From Flavobacterium sp. CFS9 (GTDB lineage: Bacteria > Bacteroidota > Bacteroidia > Flavobacteriales > Flavobacteriaceae), in assembly GCF_041154745.1 (NCBI RefSeq), contig NZ_AP031573.1, positions 930,001 to 994,000 on the forward strand: a DNA stretch of 64,000 nt, written 5' to 3'. Under the pieces are notes generated by a model, which was given only the letters and a program-made list of their open reading frames with translations, was not told where the DNA came from and made no database searches. Shown in pieces: positions 15,995 through 23,960 of this stretch. Made by a program: the position numbers and the translations under genes. Within the stretch, counting starts at the first letter, position 1. The number at the start of each line of letters is the position of its first letter.

Positions 15995-18228
15995 AACTAC
16001 ATACTATTATACTACTCTTTTTAATCACTTTAAGTGCAAAAGCACAAAAAGTGGTTCGTTACGATCTGCATGTTCGGGACACTATTGTGAATTTTTCCGG
16101 AAAAGAAAAAAGAGCCCTTACGGTCAATGGACAAATTCCGATGCCTACTCTGACTTTTACAGAAGGCGATATAGCCGAAATTTACGTCCACAACGACTTA
16201 AAAAAAGAAAACACCGCACTGCACTGGCATGGATTATTCCTTCCGAATAAGGAAGATGGTGTTCCTTATTTAACCCAAATGCCTATAAAACCCGGAACAA
16301 CGCACAAATACAGTTTTCCTATTATTCAAAACGGAACGTATTGGTACCACAGCCACTCGGGATTGCAGGAGCAAATTGGTTTGTACGGTCTTTTTATCAT
16401 CAACAAAAAGAAAGACGATCCAACCATTAGAAAAGGAATTGATGATTTACCGACAATTCCCGTTATTCTAAGCGAATGGACGGATCTGAAACCTGAAAAT
16501 GTACAGCGAATGCTGCACAATGCCGACGATTGGTTTGCCATAAAAAAAGGAACGACACAAAGTTATGCGGAAGCCATTAAACAAGGTCACTTTGTAACAA
16601 AGGTAACCAACGAATGGAAACGTATGAATGCCATGGACGTTAGTGATATTTATTACGAAAAGTTTCTGATCAACGGTAAAAACGAACAACAGCTTTCACA
16701 ATTTAAAGCAGGCGATAAAGTCAGACTGCGAATTGCAAACGGAGGGGCTTCGAGTTATTTCTGGCTGACTTACGGCGGTGGAAAAATAACCGTTGTGGCG
16801 AGTGACGGAAATGATGTTGAACCCGTAGAAGTGGACCGACTGATTATCTCGGTTTCGGAAACTTATGATGTGGTGGTTACCATTCCGGAAGATAAAAAAT
16901 CTTTTGCCTTTTTGGCTACAGCCGAAGACAGAACCGGATCGGCTTCACTGTTTTTAGGAGCAGGAACAAAACAGCCTGTAAAACATCTTCCGAAATTAAA
17001 ATATTTCGAAGGGATGAAAATGATGAATGATATGATGAAGATGAACGGCGACATGAACGATATGGGCATGCAAATGTCTCTGAACAAAATGGACATGAAT
17101 GCTGTTATGTATCCCGAAATTACAGGAGGTGGCGAACCTATGAAAATGGAAGATCATTCCGGTCACAACATGGAAGGCATGAACATGGCTGCAGATACGA
17201 CCGAAACTGCCGGAATCACTACTCTAAATTACGGAATGCTGAAATCGCCAACTGTAACAACACTGCCTAAAGATGCACCGGTAAAAGAACTGCGCTTTGA
17301 GTTGTCCGGAAACATGAACCGTTATGTTTGGAGTTTAGACAATAAAGTTATTTCTGAAACCGATAAAATCCTGATCAAAAAAGGCGAAAACGTCCGAATT
17401 GTATTGTACAACGGATCCATGATGCGTCACCCGATGCATTTACACGGACACGATTTCAGAATTTTGAACGAACATGGCGATTATTCTCCGTTAAAAAATG
17501 TGATCGATATTATGCCGATGGAAACCGATACGATCGAATTTCAGGCCAATGCCGAAGGAGACTGGTTTTTTCATTGTCATATTCTGTACCACATGATGGC
17601 CGGAATGGGACGTATTTTTACGTACGAGAATCAGGCACCTAATCCGTTAATTCACGACAAAAAAATGGCGGATAAGATGCTAAAGATGGACGATCGTATG
17701 TTTCATTTTAGAGCCGAAAATGACTTTGCCTCTAACGGAAATGACGGAGAAGCTCTTTTAAGCAGTACGCGTTGGAGCATTGGTACCGAATGGAGATTGG
17801 GTTATAACAACAAAAACGGTTTCGAGACGGAGACACACATTGGGCGCTACATAGGAAAAATGCAATGGTTTATGCCCTTCATTGGTTTTGACTGGCGTTA
17901 CAGAAAAATGGGAATCGACGAACAGGAACAAAATATGTTCGGACAAAAAAACACCAAAGACAATCGTTCGGTTTTAAGCGCGGGTATCGAGTATACCTTA
18001 CCTATGCTGGTAAAAGCACAGGTTGAGGTTTTTACTGATGGAAATGTCCGAATTCAGTTTGAACGAAAAGACATTCCCCTGTCCAGACGTCTGCGCATGA
18101 ATTTGATGTGGAATACAGATAAGGAGTACATGGCAGGTTTGAAATACATCGTTGGACGAAACTTCGGAATCACAACGCATTATGACAGTGATATGGGAGT
18201 TGGTTTTGGTATTGGTCTGAACTATTAA
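15991..18228 (+). CDS. Multicopper oxidase (CopA-like) fused to a CopB-like beta-barrel
   Basis: A 745-residue exported copper enzyme. After the signal peptide (ends SAKAQ) come cupredoxin domains with all copper ligands: HWHG at 78-81, WYHSHSG at 118-124, HPMHLHGHDF at 480-489 and HCHILYHMMAGM at 528-539. A methionine- and histidine-rich insert at about 340-400 (MKMMNDMMKMNGDM, DHSGHNMEGMNM) is typical of cuprous oxidases. Residues ~565-745 are extra: amphipathic strands such as FETETHIGRYIGKMQWFMPFIG and a C-terminal VGFGIGLNY resemble the outer-membrane barrel of copper resistance protein B. The fusion would place cuprous oxidase activity at the outer membrane. Neighbours support copper detoxification. 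Confidence 0.92.
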   Translation: MKLHTIILLFLITLSAKAQKVVRYDLHVRDTIVNFSGKEKRALTVNGQIPMPTLTFTEGDIAEIYVHNDLKKENTALHWHGLFLPNKEDGVPYLTQMPIKPGTTHKYSFPIIQNGTYWYHSHSGLQEQIGLYGLFIINKKKDDPTIRKGIDDLPTIPVILSEWTDLKPENVQRMLHNADDWFAIKKGTTQSYAEAIKQGHFVTKVTNEWKRMNAMDVSDIYYEKFLINGKNEQQLSQFKAGDKVRLRIANGGASSYFWLTYGGGKITVVASDGNDVEPVEVDRLIISVSETYDVVVTIPEDKKSFAFLATAEDRTGSASLFLGAGTKQPVKHLPKLKYFEGMKMMNDMMKMNGDMNDMGMQMSLNKMDMNAVMYPEITGGGEPMKMEDHSGHNMEGMNMAADTTETAGITTLNYGMLKSPTVTTLPKDAPVKELRFELSGNMNRYVWSLDNKVISETDKILIKKGENVRIVLYNGSMMRHPMHLHGHDFRILNEHGDYSPLKNVIDIMPMETDTIEFQANAEGDWFFHCHILYHMMAGMGRIFTYENQAPNPLIHDKKMADKMLKMDDRMFHFRAENDFASNGNDGEALLSSTRWSIGTEWRLGYNNKNGFETETHIGRYIGKMQWFMPFIGFDWRYRKMGIDEQEQNMFGQKNTKDNRSVLSAGIEYTLPMLVKAQVEVFTDGNVRIQFERKDIPLSRRLRMNLMWNTDKEYMAGLKYIVGRNFGITTHYDSDMGVGFGIGLNY

Positions 18229-18365
18229 ACAAAACACCTCTTTTATTTTCATCACCATTTACGGGATTAAAAACATGAAATAATCTTCTCTTTTCAGTAC
18301 ACTTGAGAACGAATTATTACAAAAACATTAACTAAACCGTAGGAGTTAACTTTAGAAAGTCTTTC

Positions 18366-18373
18366 TATATTTG
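18366..18373 (+). promoter_or_regulatory. Predicted -7 box before the CC-rich gene
   Basis: TATATTTG matches TAnnTTTG, 53 nt before the ATG at 18427. Confidence 0.5.
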
Positions 18374-18426
18374 AACTTCTATCTTCAATTAAAAAACAAA
18401 ATCGTAAAACCTTAAATTAAACAAAA

Positions 18427-18621
18427 ATGAAAAACTTATTTGCCGTTTTAGCAGTAGCTTTATTTACAATTGGTGTTCAGGCTCAAGACACTAAACCAGC
18501 TCCAAAAAAAGAAAAAGCTAAAAAAGAATCCTGCTGCAAAAAATTGGATAATGCGAAAACAGATACTGCTAAGAATGATACAGCAAAAGCAGATAAAAAA
18601 TCTTGTTGCGCAAAAAAATAA
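18427..18621 (+). CDS. Small exported Lys/Cys-rich peptide
   Basis: A 64-residue protein: signal peptide (FAVLAVALFTIGVQAQ), then a mature part of lysine, alanine, threonine and aspartate with short TAK(N/A)DTAK repeats and two CC pairs (KESCCKK, KKSCCAKK). Composition suggests a periplasmic metal-binding peptide of low structure. It follows the multicopper oxidase by 198 bp and has its own -7 box and a terminator, so it may be expressed separately, perhaps at high level. I know of no named family. Confidence 0.7.
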   Translation: MKNLFAVLAVALFTIGVQAQDTKPAPKKEKAKKESCCKKLDNAKTDTAKNDTAKADKKSCCAKK

Positions 18622-18640
18622 TTGAAACTTAATTTCAAAC

Positions 18641-18668
18641 AAAAAGAGGCTAATAACAGCCTCTTTTT
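18641..18668 (+). terminator. Intrinsic terminator of the copper cluster
   Basis: AAAAAGAGGCT and AGCCTCTTTTT form an 11-bp stem with a 6-nt loop and T-run. Confidence 0.8.
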
Positions 18669-18734
18669 TGTTTCCTGTCATTTCGACTAAGACTAACGAT
18701 AACAGTAAAAAATCTACTAAATCTGCGTGCAAAA

Positions 18735-18762
18735 AAAAGCCACTTTTTACAGTGGCTTTTCA
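18735..18762 (-). terminator. Terminator of the 78-aa gene
   Basis: AAAAGCCAC and GTGGCTTTT form a 9-bp stem; on the minus strand it ends in a run of T. Confidence 0.75.
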
Positions 18763-18768
18763 TTTTTA

Positions 18769-19005
18769 TTAATCATTCAAATCCAGATACGGATTTAAAG
18801 TTTCGGCTAATTGATTGAGCCAATAGAAACAATCTTCAAGATTTATTGTTTCAGATTGAAGGGCTTGATTTTCTTGCATTGCATGCAAAGCAAGCACATA
18901 ATTTGCCTGACGAATAGTTTTCGCCATACTTCTCGGATCAATTGAATTGTTGAAAAAATCAGCTAACCGTAATTCGGTTTCTTTGGAAAAGGTGTTTGTA
19001 CTCAT
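18769..19005 (-). CDS. Small hypothetical helical protein with repeat-bounded leader
   Basis: A 78-residue protein, mostly helical and neutral to acidic (STNTFSKETELRLADFFNN; AMQENQALQSETINLEDCFYWLNQL). I do not recognise it beyond small Flavobacteriia hypotheticals. Start ATG at 19005 lies 2 nt after a 14-bp sequence (TCCTAAATGCAAGA on this strand) that recurs 123 bp further upstream; the interval contains hairpins and a 40-codon ORF. A good terminator follows. The arrangement suggests leader-controlled expression. Confidence 0.65.
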   Translation of the reverse strand: MSTNTFSKETELRLADFFNNSIDPRSMAKTIRQANYVLALHAMQENQALQSETINLEDCFYWLNQLAETLNPYLDLND

Positions 19006-19007
19006 AA

Positions 19008-19144
19008 TCTTGCATTTAGGAATTATAAAAACCCGCGCAGGTTAGGTGTCCTACGCTGCAAGAGCGTTGCAGTTGTTTCCAATACCGCCACCATGCCACA
19101 CGGGCACAAAGTTTTTCTGAGATCATAAGTTCTTGCATTTAGGA
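19008..19144 (-). promoter_or_regulatory. Structured leader bounded by 14-bp direct repeats
   Basis: Direct repeats TCTTGCATTTAGGA at 19008-19021 and 19131-19144. Between them on the minus strand: TGCC/GGCA mini-stem (19094-19106), CTGCAA/TTGCAG stem (19056-19072), and GCGTAGG/CCTGCGC stem (19035-19056) followed by GGGTTTTT, which resembles an attenuator terminator. Confidence 0.45.
19016..19138 (-). CDS. Putative 40-aa upstream ORF in a structured leader
   Basis: An ATG inside the upstream 14-bp repeat (19131-19144) opens a 40-codon frame that ends with TAA inside the downstream copy (19008-19021). The repeat spacing, 123 bp, is exactly 41 codons. The peptide is rich in Trp, Cys and Arg (CARVAWWRYWKQLQ). 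A second ATG in frame exists 4 codons later. It could be a leader peptide, a real small protein, or a chance product of a structured repeat element. Confidence 0.35.
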   Translation of the reverse strand: MQELMISEKLCARVAWWRYWKQLQRSCSVGHLTCAGFYNS

Positions 19145-19220
19145 CTGCAAACATACGAAAACAGAAAAAACCAGCAGTAGTTTTCTTAGTTTTTAACTTA
19201 ATAACTTTGATTGAGAGGGG

Positions 19221-19242
19221 CTTCGACTCCGCTCAGCCTGAC
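19221..19242. repeat. CTTCGACTTCGCTCAG-type dispersed repeat, copy A
   Basis: CTTCGACTCCGCTCAGCCTG plus AC; related to copies at 20787-20808 and 44711-44864. Confidence 0.6.
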
Positions 19243-19397
19243 GATAGATGTGATTTGTTTCGTTTGTTCACTATCTCTTAAATCTCCCTTCGGTCGAAAA
19301 TAACAAGATTGAGACTAAAAGAAAAAATCTGCGAAATCCGCTAACCCGAGCGATAGCGAACAGGCGAAGCAATCTTCGTGTAAAAAAAACGCCCCAA

Positions 19398-19603
19398 CCA
19401 AAGGGAACGCGTAAAGTGATTGTCATAAACTACATTCGACATTTATCATTTGACTTTAAATTGCATACTAATTCATGATCAAATGTCTGTCTCTATTCCC
19501 TTAACCAAGCTCTAAATTTCATCAAAGGCCATCATTGCTCCTCCCAGATATCTGAACATTTGCAAAAAATAATTTGCGAAATCACTTCGTGCGTTCCCTT
19601 TGG
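19398..19603. repeat. 206-bp segment with 24-bp terminal inverted repeats
   Basis: 19398-19421 and the complement of 19580-19603 match at 21 of 24 positions (CCAAAGGGAACGC is identical). The interior has no intact ORF. It may be a decayed MITE-like element or a duplicated gene edge. Confidence 0.4.
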
Positions 19604-19620
19604 CGGAATTTGGCGAAAAA

Positions 19621-20073
19621 CTATTTAACGCGAACGCTCCACTCAAAGTCCATTTCAGAAACCTGAGTACCGCTTTCGTCTGTTCCAATTGATTTCATCC
19701 AGAAGGTTTGCCCCTCACCGGTTTTGATTGTCTTTTTTATTGCATCAGCAATTAAGTGTCCGTCATTACAAACAAATGTTATTCTTCCCGTGGCCTTTTT
19801 GGTGAAGTTCCCTTTATTATTGGCGACCAACATCGAAATCTTCTTCCCGCTTTGTTGAATCTGAGAGATTACTAATGCTCCGGTAGTTAACTCTGCCGCC
19901 ATTGCCTGAACGGCAAAATACATCGAATTGAACGGATTCTGATTGATCCATCGGTGCTTTACGCTTACGACACATCTGTCTTTGTCGATTGCCTTTACAC
20001 GCACGCCACAAATGTAGGCCGACGGCAGTTTGAATAATACAAATTTGTTGAGTTTGGAAACGGATAATGCCAT
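19621..20073 (-). CDS. DUF4442 hotdog-fold protein (PaaI-like thioesterase candidate)
   Basis: A 150-residue cytoplasmic protein with the hotdog fold of DUF4442/PaaI-type acyl-CoA thioesterases. The segment NQNPFNSMYFAVQAMAAELTTGALVI contains the N...N...F/A-rich central helix of the family, and the central beta strands (CVVSVKHRW; KISMLVANNKGNFTKKATGRITFVC) fit. No substrate is known. I start at ATG 20073 (MALSVSKLNK) rather than the upstream in-frame ATG at 20142, whose extension is hydrophobic and atypical for the family. Standalone gene. Confidence 0.8.
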   Translation of the reverse strand: MALSVSKLNKFVLFKLPSAYICGVRVKAIDKDRCVVSVKHRWINQNPFNSMYFAVQAMAAELTTGALVISQIQQSGKKISMLVANNKGNFTKKATGRITFVCNDGHLIADAIKKTIKTGEGQTFWMKSIGTDESGTQVSEMDFEWSVRVK

Positions 20074-20269
20074 GGTATTTGTTTTTTTTATGTAAAAATA
20101 CAAAAAAACTATGCACGCACAATAAATTACAGCTACTTTCAAGGACTACCAATAAAATCAGGCACTCCGGATGATTTTCAGCGTTTTATATCCATTCAAA
20201 CAATTTTAAACTTGTTAAAATTTTGTTAATATATGGTACTGTGCAAAACAAGATACTGTCTTTTAGATA

Positions 20270-20277
20270 TATATTTG
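20270..20277 (+). promoter_or_regulatory. Predicted -7 box of the DUF4870 gene
   Basis: TATATTTG, 28 nt before the ATG at 20306; no clear TTG upstream. Confidence 0.45.
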
Positions 20278-20305
20278 CATAAGAAATTACTATATACTTT
20301 TAATC

Positions 20306-20785
20306 ATGGAAACAACAACACCACTCATCATGGAAACTTCATCAGAAAAGAACACTGCAACGTTCACACATTTAAGTACATTAAGTCAGTACATCATTCC
20401 GTTTGGAAATTACATCTTCCCGATATTAATCTGGACGACTTACAAAGACAAATCAGAATTTGTAAACCACCACGGAAAACAGACTTTAAACTTTCAACTG
20501 AGTCTTTTGCTTTACACGCTTGTTTTGGCTCTAATCGCTATTCCGATTTTCATTACTGTCGTACTGCAAAATATTCCAATCGAAGCTTTAATGTATGATG
20601 ACAATTATGTGATTCGCAATTTCAACTTCGAAGGTAATATTGGTTTACTAACAGTTGGAGCAACGGCAGTTTTACTTTTTGGATTATTAAAATTTGTTGA
20701 GTTCTTTTTAGTGATTTACGCTTCAATAAAAGCTTCAAACGGAGAATTATACAAATATCCAATTACGATTCCTTTTATTAAGTAG
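20306..20785 (+). CDS. DUF4870 membrane protein
   Basis: A 159-residue inner-membrane protein with about three helices and the DUF4870 core: LSTLSQYIIPFGNYIFPILIW, FVNHHGKQTLNFQLSLLLY and a C-terminal FFLVIYASIKASNGELYKYP. The HHGKQ(A/T)LNFQ segment is the family signature. Function unknown. It precedes the PadR/PspC/GIN operon by about 250 bp of repeat-rich DNA; DUF4870 proteins often occur with these genes in Flavobacteriia, suggesting a shared envelope-stress role, which is an inference. Confidence 0.85.
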   Translation: METTTPLIMETSSEKNTATFTHLSTLSQYIIPFGNYIFPILIWTTYKDKSEFVNHHGKQTLNFQLSLLLYTLVLALIAIPIFITVVLQNIPIEALMYDDNYVIRNFNFEGNIGLLTVGATAVLLFGLLKFVEFFLVIYASIKASNGELYKYPITIPFIK

Positions 20786-20786
20786 G

Positions 20787-20808
20787 CCTCGGCTTCGCTC
20801 AGCCTGAC
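20787..20808. repeat. CTTCGACTTCGCTCAG-type dispersed repeat, copy B
   Basis: CCTCGGCTTCGCTCAGCCTG plus AC, starting 2 nt after the DUF4870 stop. Confidence 0.6.
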
Positions 20809-20835
20809 ATAAAAATTAAAAGTTATAGGTTAAAA

Positions 20836-20919
20836 GGATCTAGCCCTGATAGAAGTGAAAATCCTTTTGTGTCGGGGTTCGGCACAAAAGATTGAAACGG
20901 ATAGCAGGAACCAGCTCCT
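20836..20919. repeat. Dispersed stem-loop repeat
   Basis: A unit beginning TAGCCCTGATAGAAG and ending AGCAGGAACCAGCTCCT. Its core is an 11-bp stem CTTTTGTGTCG (20864-20874) with CGGCACAAAAG (20880-20890). From general knowledge such units recur in intergenic DNA of Flavobacterium genomes; this is the only clear copy here. Confidence 0.55.
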
Positions 20920-20926
20920 TTAAAAA

Positions 20927-21001
20927 AATCAATCATCAATCACCCAGGCCGGAAGGGTAAACCGGCAAATCAATCATCAATCATCAATCAATCATCAATC
21001 A
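20927..21001. repeat. AATCATCAATC tandem microrepeat with hairpin
   Basis: Repeated AATCATC/AATC units flank a GCCGG/CCGGC hairpin (20948-20966), just before the PadR gene. Confidence 0.5.
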
Positions 21002-21041
21002 AAAAACGAATTGTTCAATCAAAAAAAAACAAAATGAAATT

Positions 21042-21374
21042 ATGAACATTGAAAACACAAAAGCACAGATGCGCAAAGGTGTTCTTGAGTTTTGCATCCT
21101 ATCTGTATTAAAAGAAAAAGATGCCTACACATCAGAAATATTAGACACTTTAAAAAACGCAAAATTACTAGTTGTTGAGGGAACAGTTTATCCACTTTTG
21201 ACTAGGCTGAAAAACGACGGTTTGCTTAATTATCGATGGGAAGAATCTACGTCAGGACCACCAAGAAAATATTATGGATTAACCGAAATAGGACAAACAT
21301 TTTTAAACGAACTTAGCGGTACCTGGACAGAATTGTCTGACGCCGTAAAACTAATCACCAATCAAAATCAATAA
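21042..21374 (+). CDS. PadR family transcriptional regulator
   Basis: A 110-residue winged-helix repressor of the short PadR-s2 type. Visible are QMRKGVLEFCILSVLKEKDAY, the recognition region EGTVYPLLTRLKNDGLLNYRW and the wing SGPPRKYYGLTEIGQ. It is the first gene of an operon with PspC and GIN-domain proteins; the PspC gene starts 3 nt after its stop. Such PadR proteins commonly repress their own operon. Confidence 0.92.
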   Translation: MNIENTKAQMRKGVLEFCILSVLKEKDAYTSEILDTLKNAKLLVVEGTVYPLLTRLKNDGLLNYRWEESTSGPPRKYYGLTEIGQTFLNELSGTWTELSDAVKLITNQNQ

Positions 21375-21377
21375 GTC

Positions 21378-23135
21378 ATGAACAAAACAGTAAATATTAA
21401 CTTAGGCGGTATGGTTTTTCACATCGATGAAGATGCATATCTAAAACTGACACGCTATTTTGACGCCATAAAACGATCTCTTACTAATTCGTCCGGACAG
21501 GATGAAATCATTAAAGATATCGAAATGCGTATCTCTGAATTATTAATTGAGAAACAAAAAAGCGATAAACATGTTGTAGGACTGAAAGATGTTGATGAGG
21601 TGATTGCCGTTATGGGACAGCCTGAAGACTATATTCTGGAAGATGAAGAAAAAACAAGTCAGTCTTTTAATGATTACGGAACAAGAAAGCACAAAAAATT
21701 GTATCGTGACAAAGAAAAAGGGATGATTGGTGGTGTAGCAACCGGTTTGGGACATTATTTTGGGATTGATGCTGTGTGGATCAAAATTATCTTCCTGGTA
21801 TTTGTTTTCGCAGGTTTTGGAACGGGAATCTTAGCGTACTTCGTTCTTTGGATTGTTACTCCTGAAGCGGTTACCACTTCGGAGAAACTGGAAATGACTG
21901 GAGAGCCGGTAACGATCTCGAACATTGAAAAAAAAGTTCGTGAAGAAATTGAAAACTTATCGGATAAATTTAAAAATGCCAATTATGATGCGATGGGAAA
22001 CCAGGTAAAGTCGGGAGCTGAGAGAATAAGTAGTTCATTTGGAGACTTTATCATGACGATTTTCAAAATATTCGCTAAATTTTTAGGAGTCATTTTAATC
22101 ATATCCGGAATCAGTACTTTGATTATGTTATTGATTGGAGTTTTTACTTTAGGAACTAATGTTTTTGTTGATTTCCCTTGGCAAAACTTTGTAGATGCCG
22201 GAAACTTTACAGATTATCCGCTTTGGTCATTTGGTTTGTTAATGTTCTTTGCTGTTGGAATTCCATTTTTCTTCTTGACACTTTTAGGTTTCAAATTGTT
22301 ATCTCCAAATCTGAAGTCCATTGGAAATATCACCAAATATACTTTGTTAGCAATTTGGATTATAGCGGTTGCTATCGCGATCAGCATCGGAATCAAACAA
22401 GCGACAGAGCTTTCATACGACAACAAAATGGTCGAGAAAAAAGCAATCAACATTACTCCAAAAGATACTCTTTTCGTAAAATTCAGATACAATGATTATT
22501 ACGCTAAAGACCTGAACCACCGTAGTGATTTTGAGTTTGTACAAGATTCTGCCAACAATCAGTTAATCTATTCTAACGATGTTCGCTTACATGTTTTACG
22601 TACAGATGAAGCTGCTCCTTACATTCAAATTGAAAAAACAGCCAGAGGGAACTCGTTTATCAATGCCAAACAAAGAGCAGAAAAAATCAACTATAAATTT
22701 CAGCTTAACGGAAACCATTTGATTTTAGACAATTATTTTCTGACAGATGTAAAAAATAAATTCAGAGGACAGGAAGTTGATGTATATTTGTACTTACCTG
22801 AAGGACAATTGTTCAAGCCGGATTCATCTGTACAAGATTATGACGATTCTGACGATGATTTTTTCAACTTGCATTATAGCGGCAACTACAATTACAAAGT
22901 AGCAGGTTCAAAAGTAAAATGTTTGAACTGCCCGGCAGACGAGAATGACGACGAGAATAATTACGAGAATGACTACGAAAACAACTATGAGTATGACAAT
23001 GAGGGAAACCGCATTGAAAACGATACTGTAAAAGAAGTTTCGATTAAAATTAACGGAAAAGAAGTTTTAAACGGAAAGAAAACCAAAGGAAAATTAACCA
23101 CTGATCAAAACGGAGTTATAATCAAAATTAACTAA
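21378..23135 (+). CDS. PspC domain membrane protein
   Basis: A 585-residue inner-membrane protein. Residues 1-95 form a soluble segment (MNKTVNINLGGMVFHIDEDA... MGQPEDY). Residues ~110-170 are the PspC domain (KKLYRDKEKGMIGGVATGLGHYFGID; ILAYFVLWIVTPE). Three more helices follow (~225-350). Residues ~365-585 form a periplasmic beta-rich domain that includes a D/E/N/Y-rich low-complexity tract around 512-545. PspC proteins sense envelope stress with phage-shock systems in other bacteria; the long Bacteroidota version with a PadR partner is a common arrangement. It is co-transcribed with padR-like and GIN genes. Confidence 0.9.
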   Translation: MNKTVNINLGGMVFHIDEDAYLKLTRYFDAIKRSLTNSSGQDEIIKDIEMRISELLIEKQKSDKHVVGLKDVDEVIAVMGQPEDYILEDEEKTSQSFNDYGTRKHKKLYRDKEKGMIGGVATGLGHYFGIDAVWIKIIFLVFVFAGFGTGILAYFVLWIVTPEAVTTSEKLEMTGEPVTISNIEKKVREEIENLSDKFKNANYDAMGNQVKSGAERISSSFGDFIMTIFKIFAKFLGVILIISGISTLIMLLIGVFTLGTNVFVDFPWQNFVDAGNFTDYPLWSFGLLMFFAVGIPFFFLTLLGFKLLSPNLKSIGNITKYTLLAIWIIAVAIAISIGIKQATELSYDNKMVEKKAINITPKDTLFVKFRYNDYYAKDLNHRSDFEFVQDSANNQLIYSNDVRLHVLRTDEAAPYIQIEKTARGNSFINAKQRAEKINYKFQLNGNHLILDNYFLTDVKNKFRGQEVDVYLYLPEGQLFKPDSSVQDYDDSDDDFFNLHYSGNYNYKVAGSKVKCLNCPADENDDENNYENDYENNYEYDNEGNRIENDTVKEVSIKINGKEVLNGKKTKGKLTTDQNGVIIKIN

Positions 23136-23138
23136 GCC

Positions 23139-23873
23139 ATGATAAAAATAATCATTCACATTACAAAATTCATTATTGCAACTGTTACCGCACTACTGTT
23201 CGCCTCTTGTAACTTTAATGTAAATACGATTAAAGGAAGTGGAAATGTTACTACTGAAAAAAGAACCGTACAAGGCAATTTTACAAAAGTAGCGGTGAGC
23301 AATGCAATAGATTTGGATATTATCCAATCTGATTCTACCGAAATTGTTGTGGAAGCAGATGATAACATCCAAAAGGAAATTATCACAAAGGTGGAAAATG
23401 GAACACTATACATCAAATGTAAATTCAATAGTTTTCAGGATATCACCAAGAAAAGGGTAACTGTAAAAATGCCAATTATAGATAAATTAGAAGCCTCAAC
23501 TGCGGCATCTATCGTGGGCAAAGATTTGATTCAGGGCCAGGACATTAGTCTGGAAGCTTCAAGTGCCGCTACTATTTCAGTGAATATTGAATCTGACAAT
23601 ATTACTTGTGATTCAGACAGTGGAAGCTCTATTGGAATGGAAGGGAAAGCGTTAAAAACTCAGGTTTCAGCTTCAAGCGGCGGCAGCATCAATGCACACA
23701 AACTATGGGCAAATGAAATTCACGCTGAAGCTTCAAGCGGAGGCAGCGTAAACGTTCACCCAATAATAAGTCTGAAAGCTTCAGCCAGCAGTGGTGGAAG
23801 TATCAATTACGACAATACTCCTAAAACAATTGAAAAGACTTCAAGTTCAGGAGGAACAATCAGTCAGGGATAA
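23139..23873 (+). CDS. GIN-domain (DUF2807) lipoprotein
   Basis: A 244-residue predicted lipoprotein: the N-terminal hydrophobic segment ends in LLFASC. The rest is a head-GIN/DUF2807 beta-helix (IKGSGNVTTEKRTVQGNFTKVAVSNAIDLDII...), a fold of stacked short strands. The C-terminal third carries repeated SS(G/A)GSI/V coils (ASSGGSINAHK, ASSGGSVNVHP, SSGGSINYD) typical of such ladders. It follows the PspC gene by 3 nt. Function unknown; surface or periplasmic location is inferred. Confidence 0.88.
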   Translation: MIKIIIHITKFIIATVTALLFASCNFNVNTIKGSGNVTTEKRTVQGNFTKVAVSNAIDLDIIQSDSTEIVVEADDNIQKEIITKVENGTLYIKCKFNSFQDITKKRVTVKMPIIDKLEASTAASIVGKDLIQGQDISLEASSAATISVNIESDNITCDSDSGSSIGMEGKALKTQVSASSGGSINAHKLWANEIHAEASSGGSVNVHPIISLKASASSGGSINYDNTPKTIEKTSSSGGTISQG

Positions 23874-23930
23874 ACCTTATTAATCTGTTAAAATATAGAA
23901 AAATCATTCATCAAAAGTGGATGATTTTTT

Positions 23931-23938
23931 TATATTTG
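23931..23938 (+). promoter_or_regulatory. Predicted -7 box of the second GIN-type gene
   Basis: TATATTTG 22 nt before ATG 23961, after a weak hairpin (AAATCATTCATC with GGATGATTT), suggests a separate or additional transcript start. Confidence 0.5.
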
Positions 23939-23960
23939 TCCAAATCAAATCTTAGAATTA

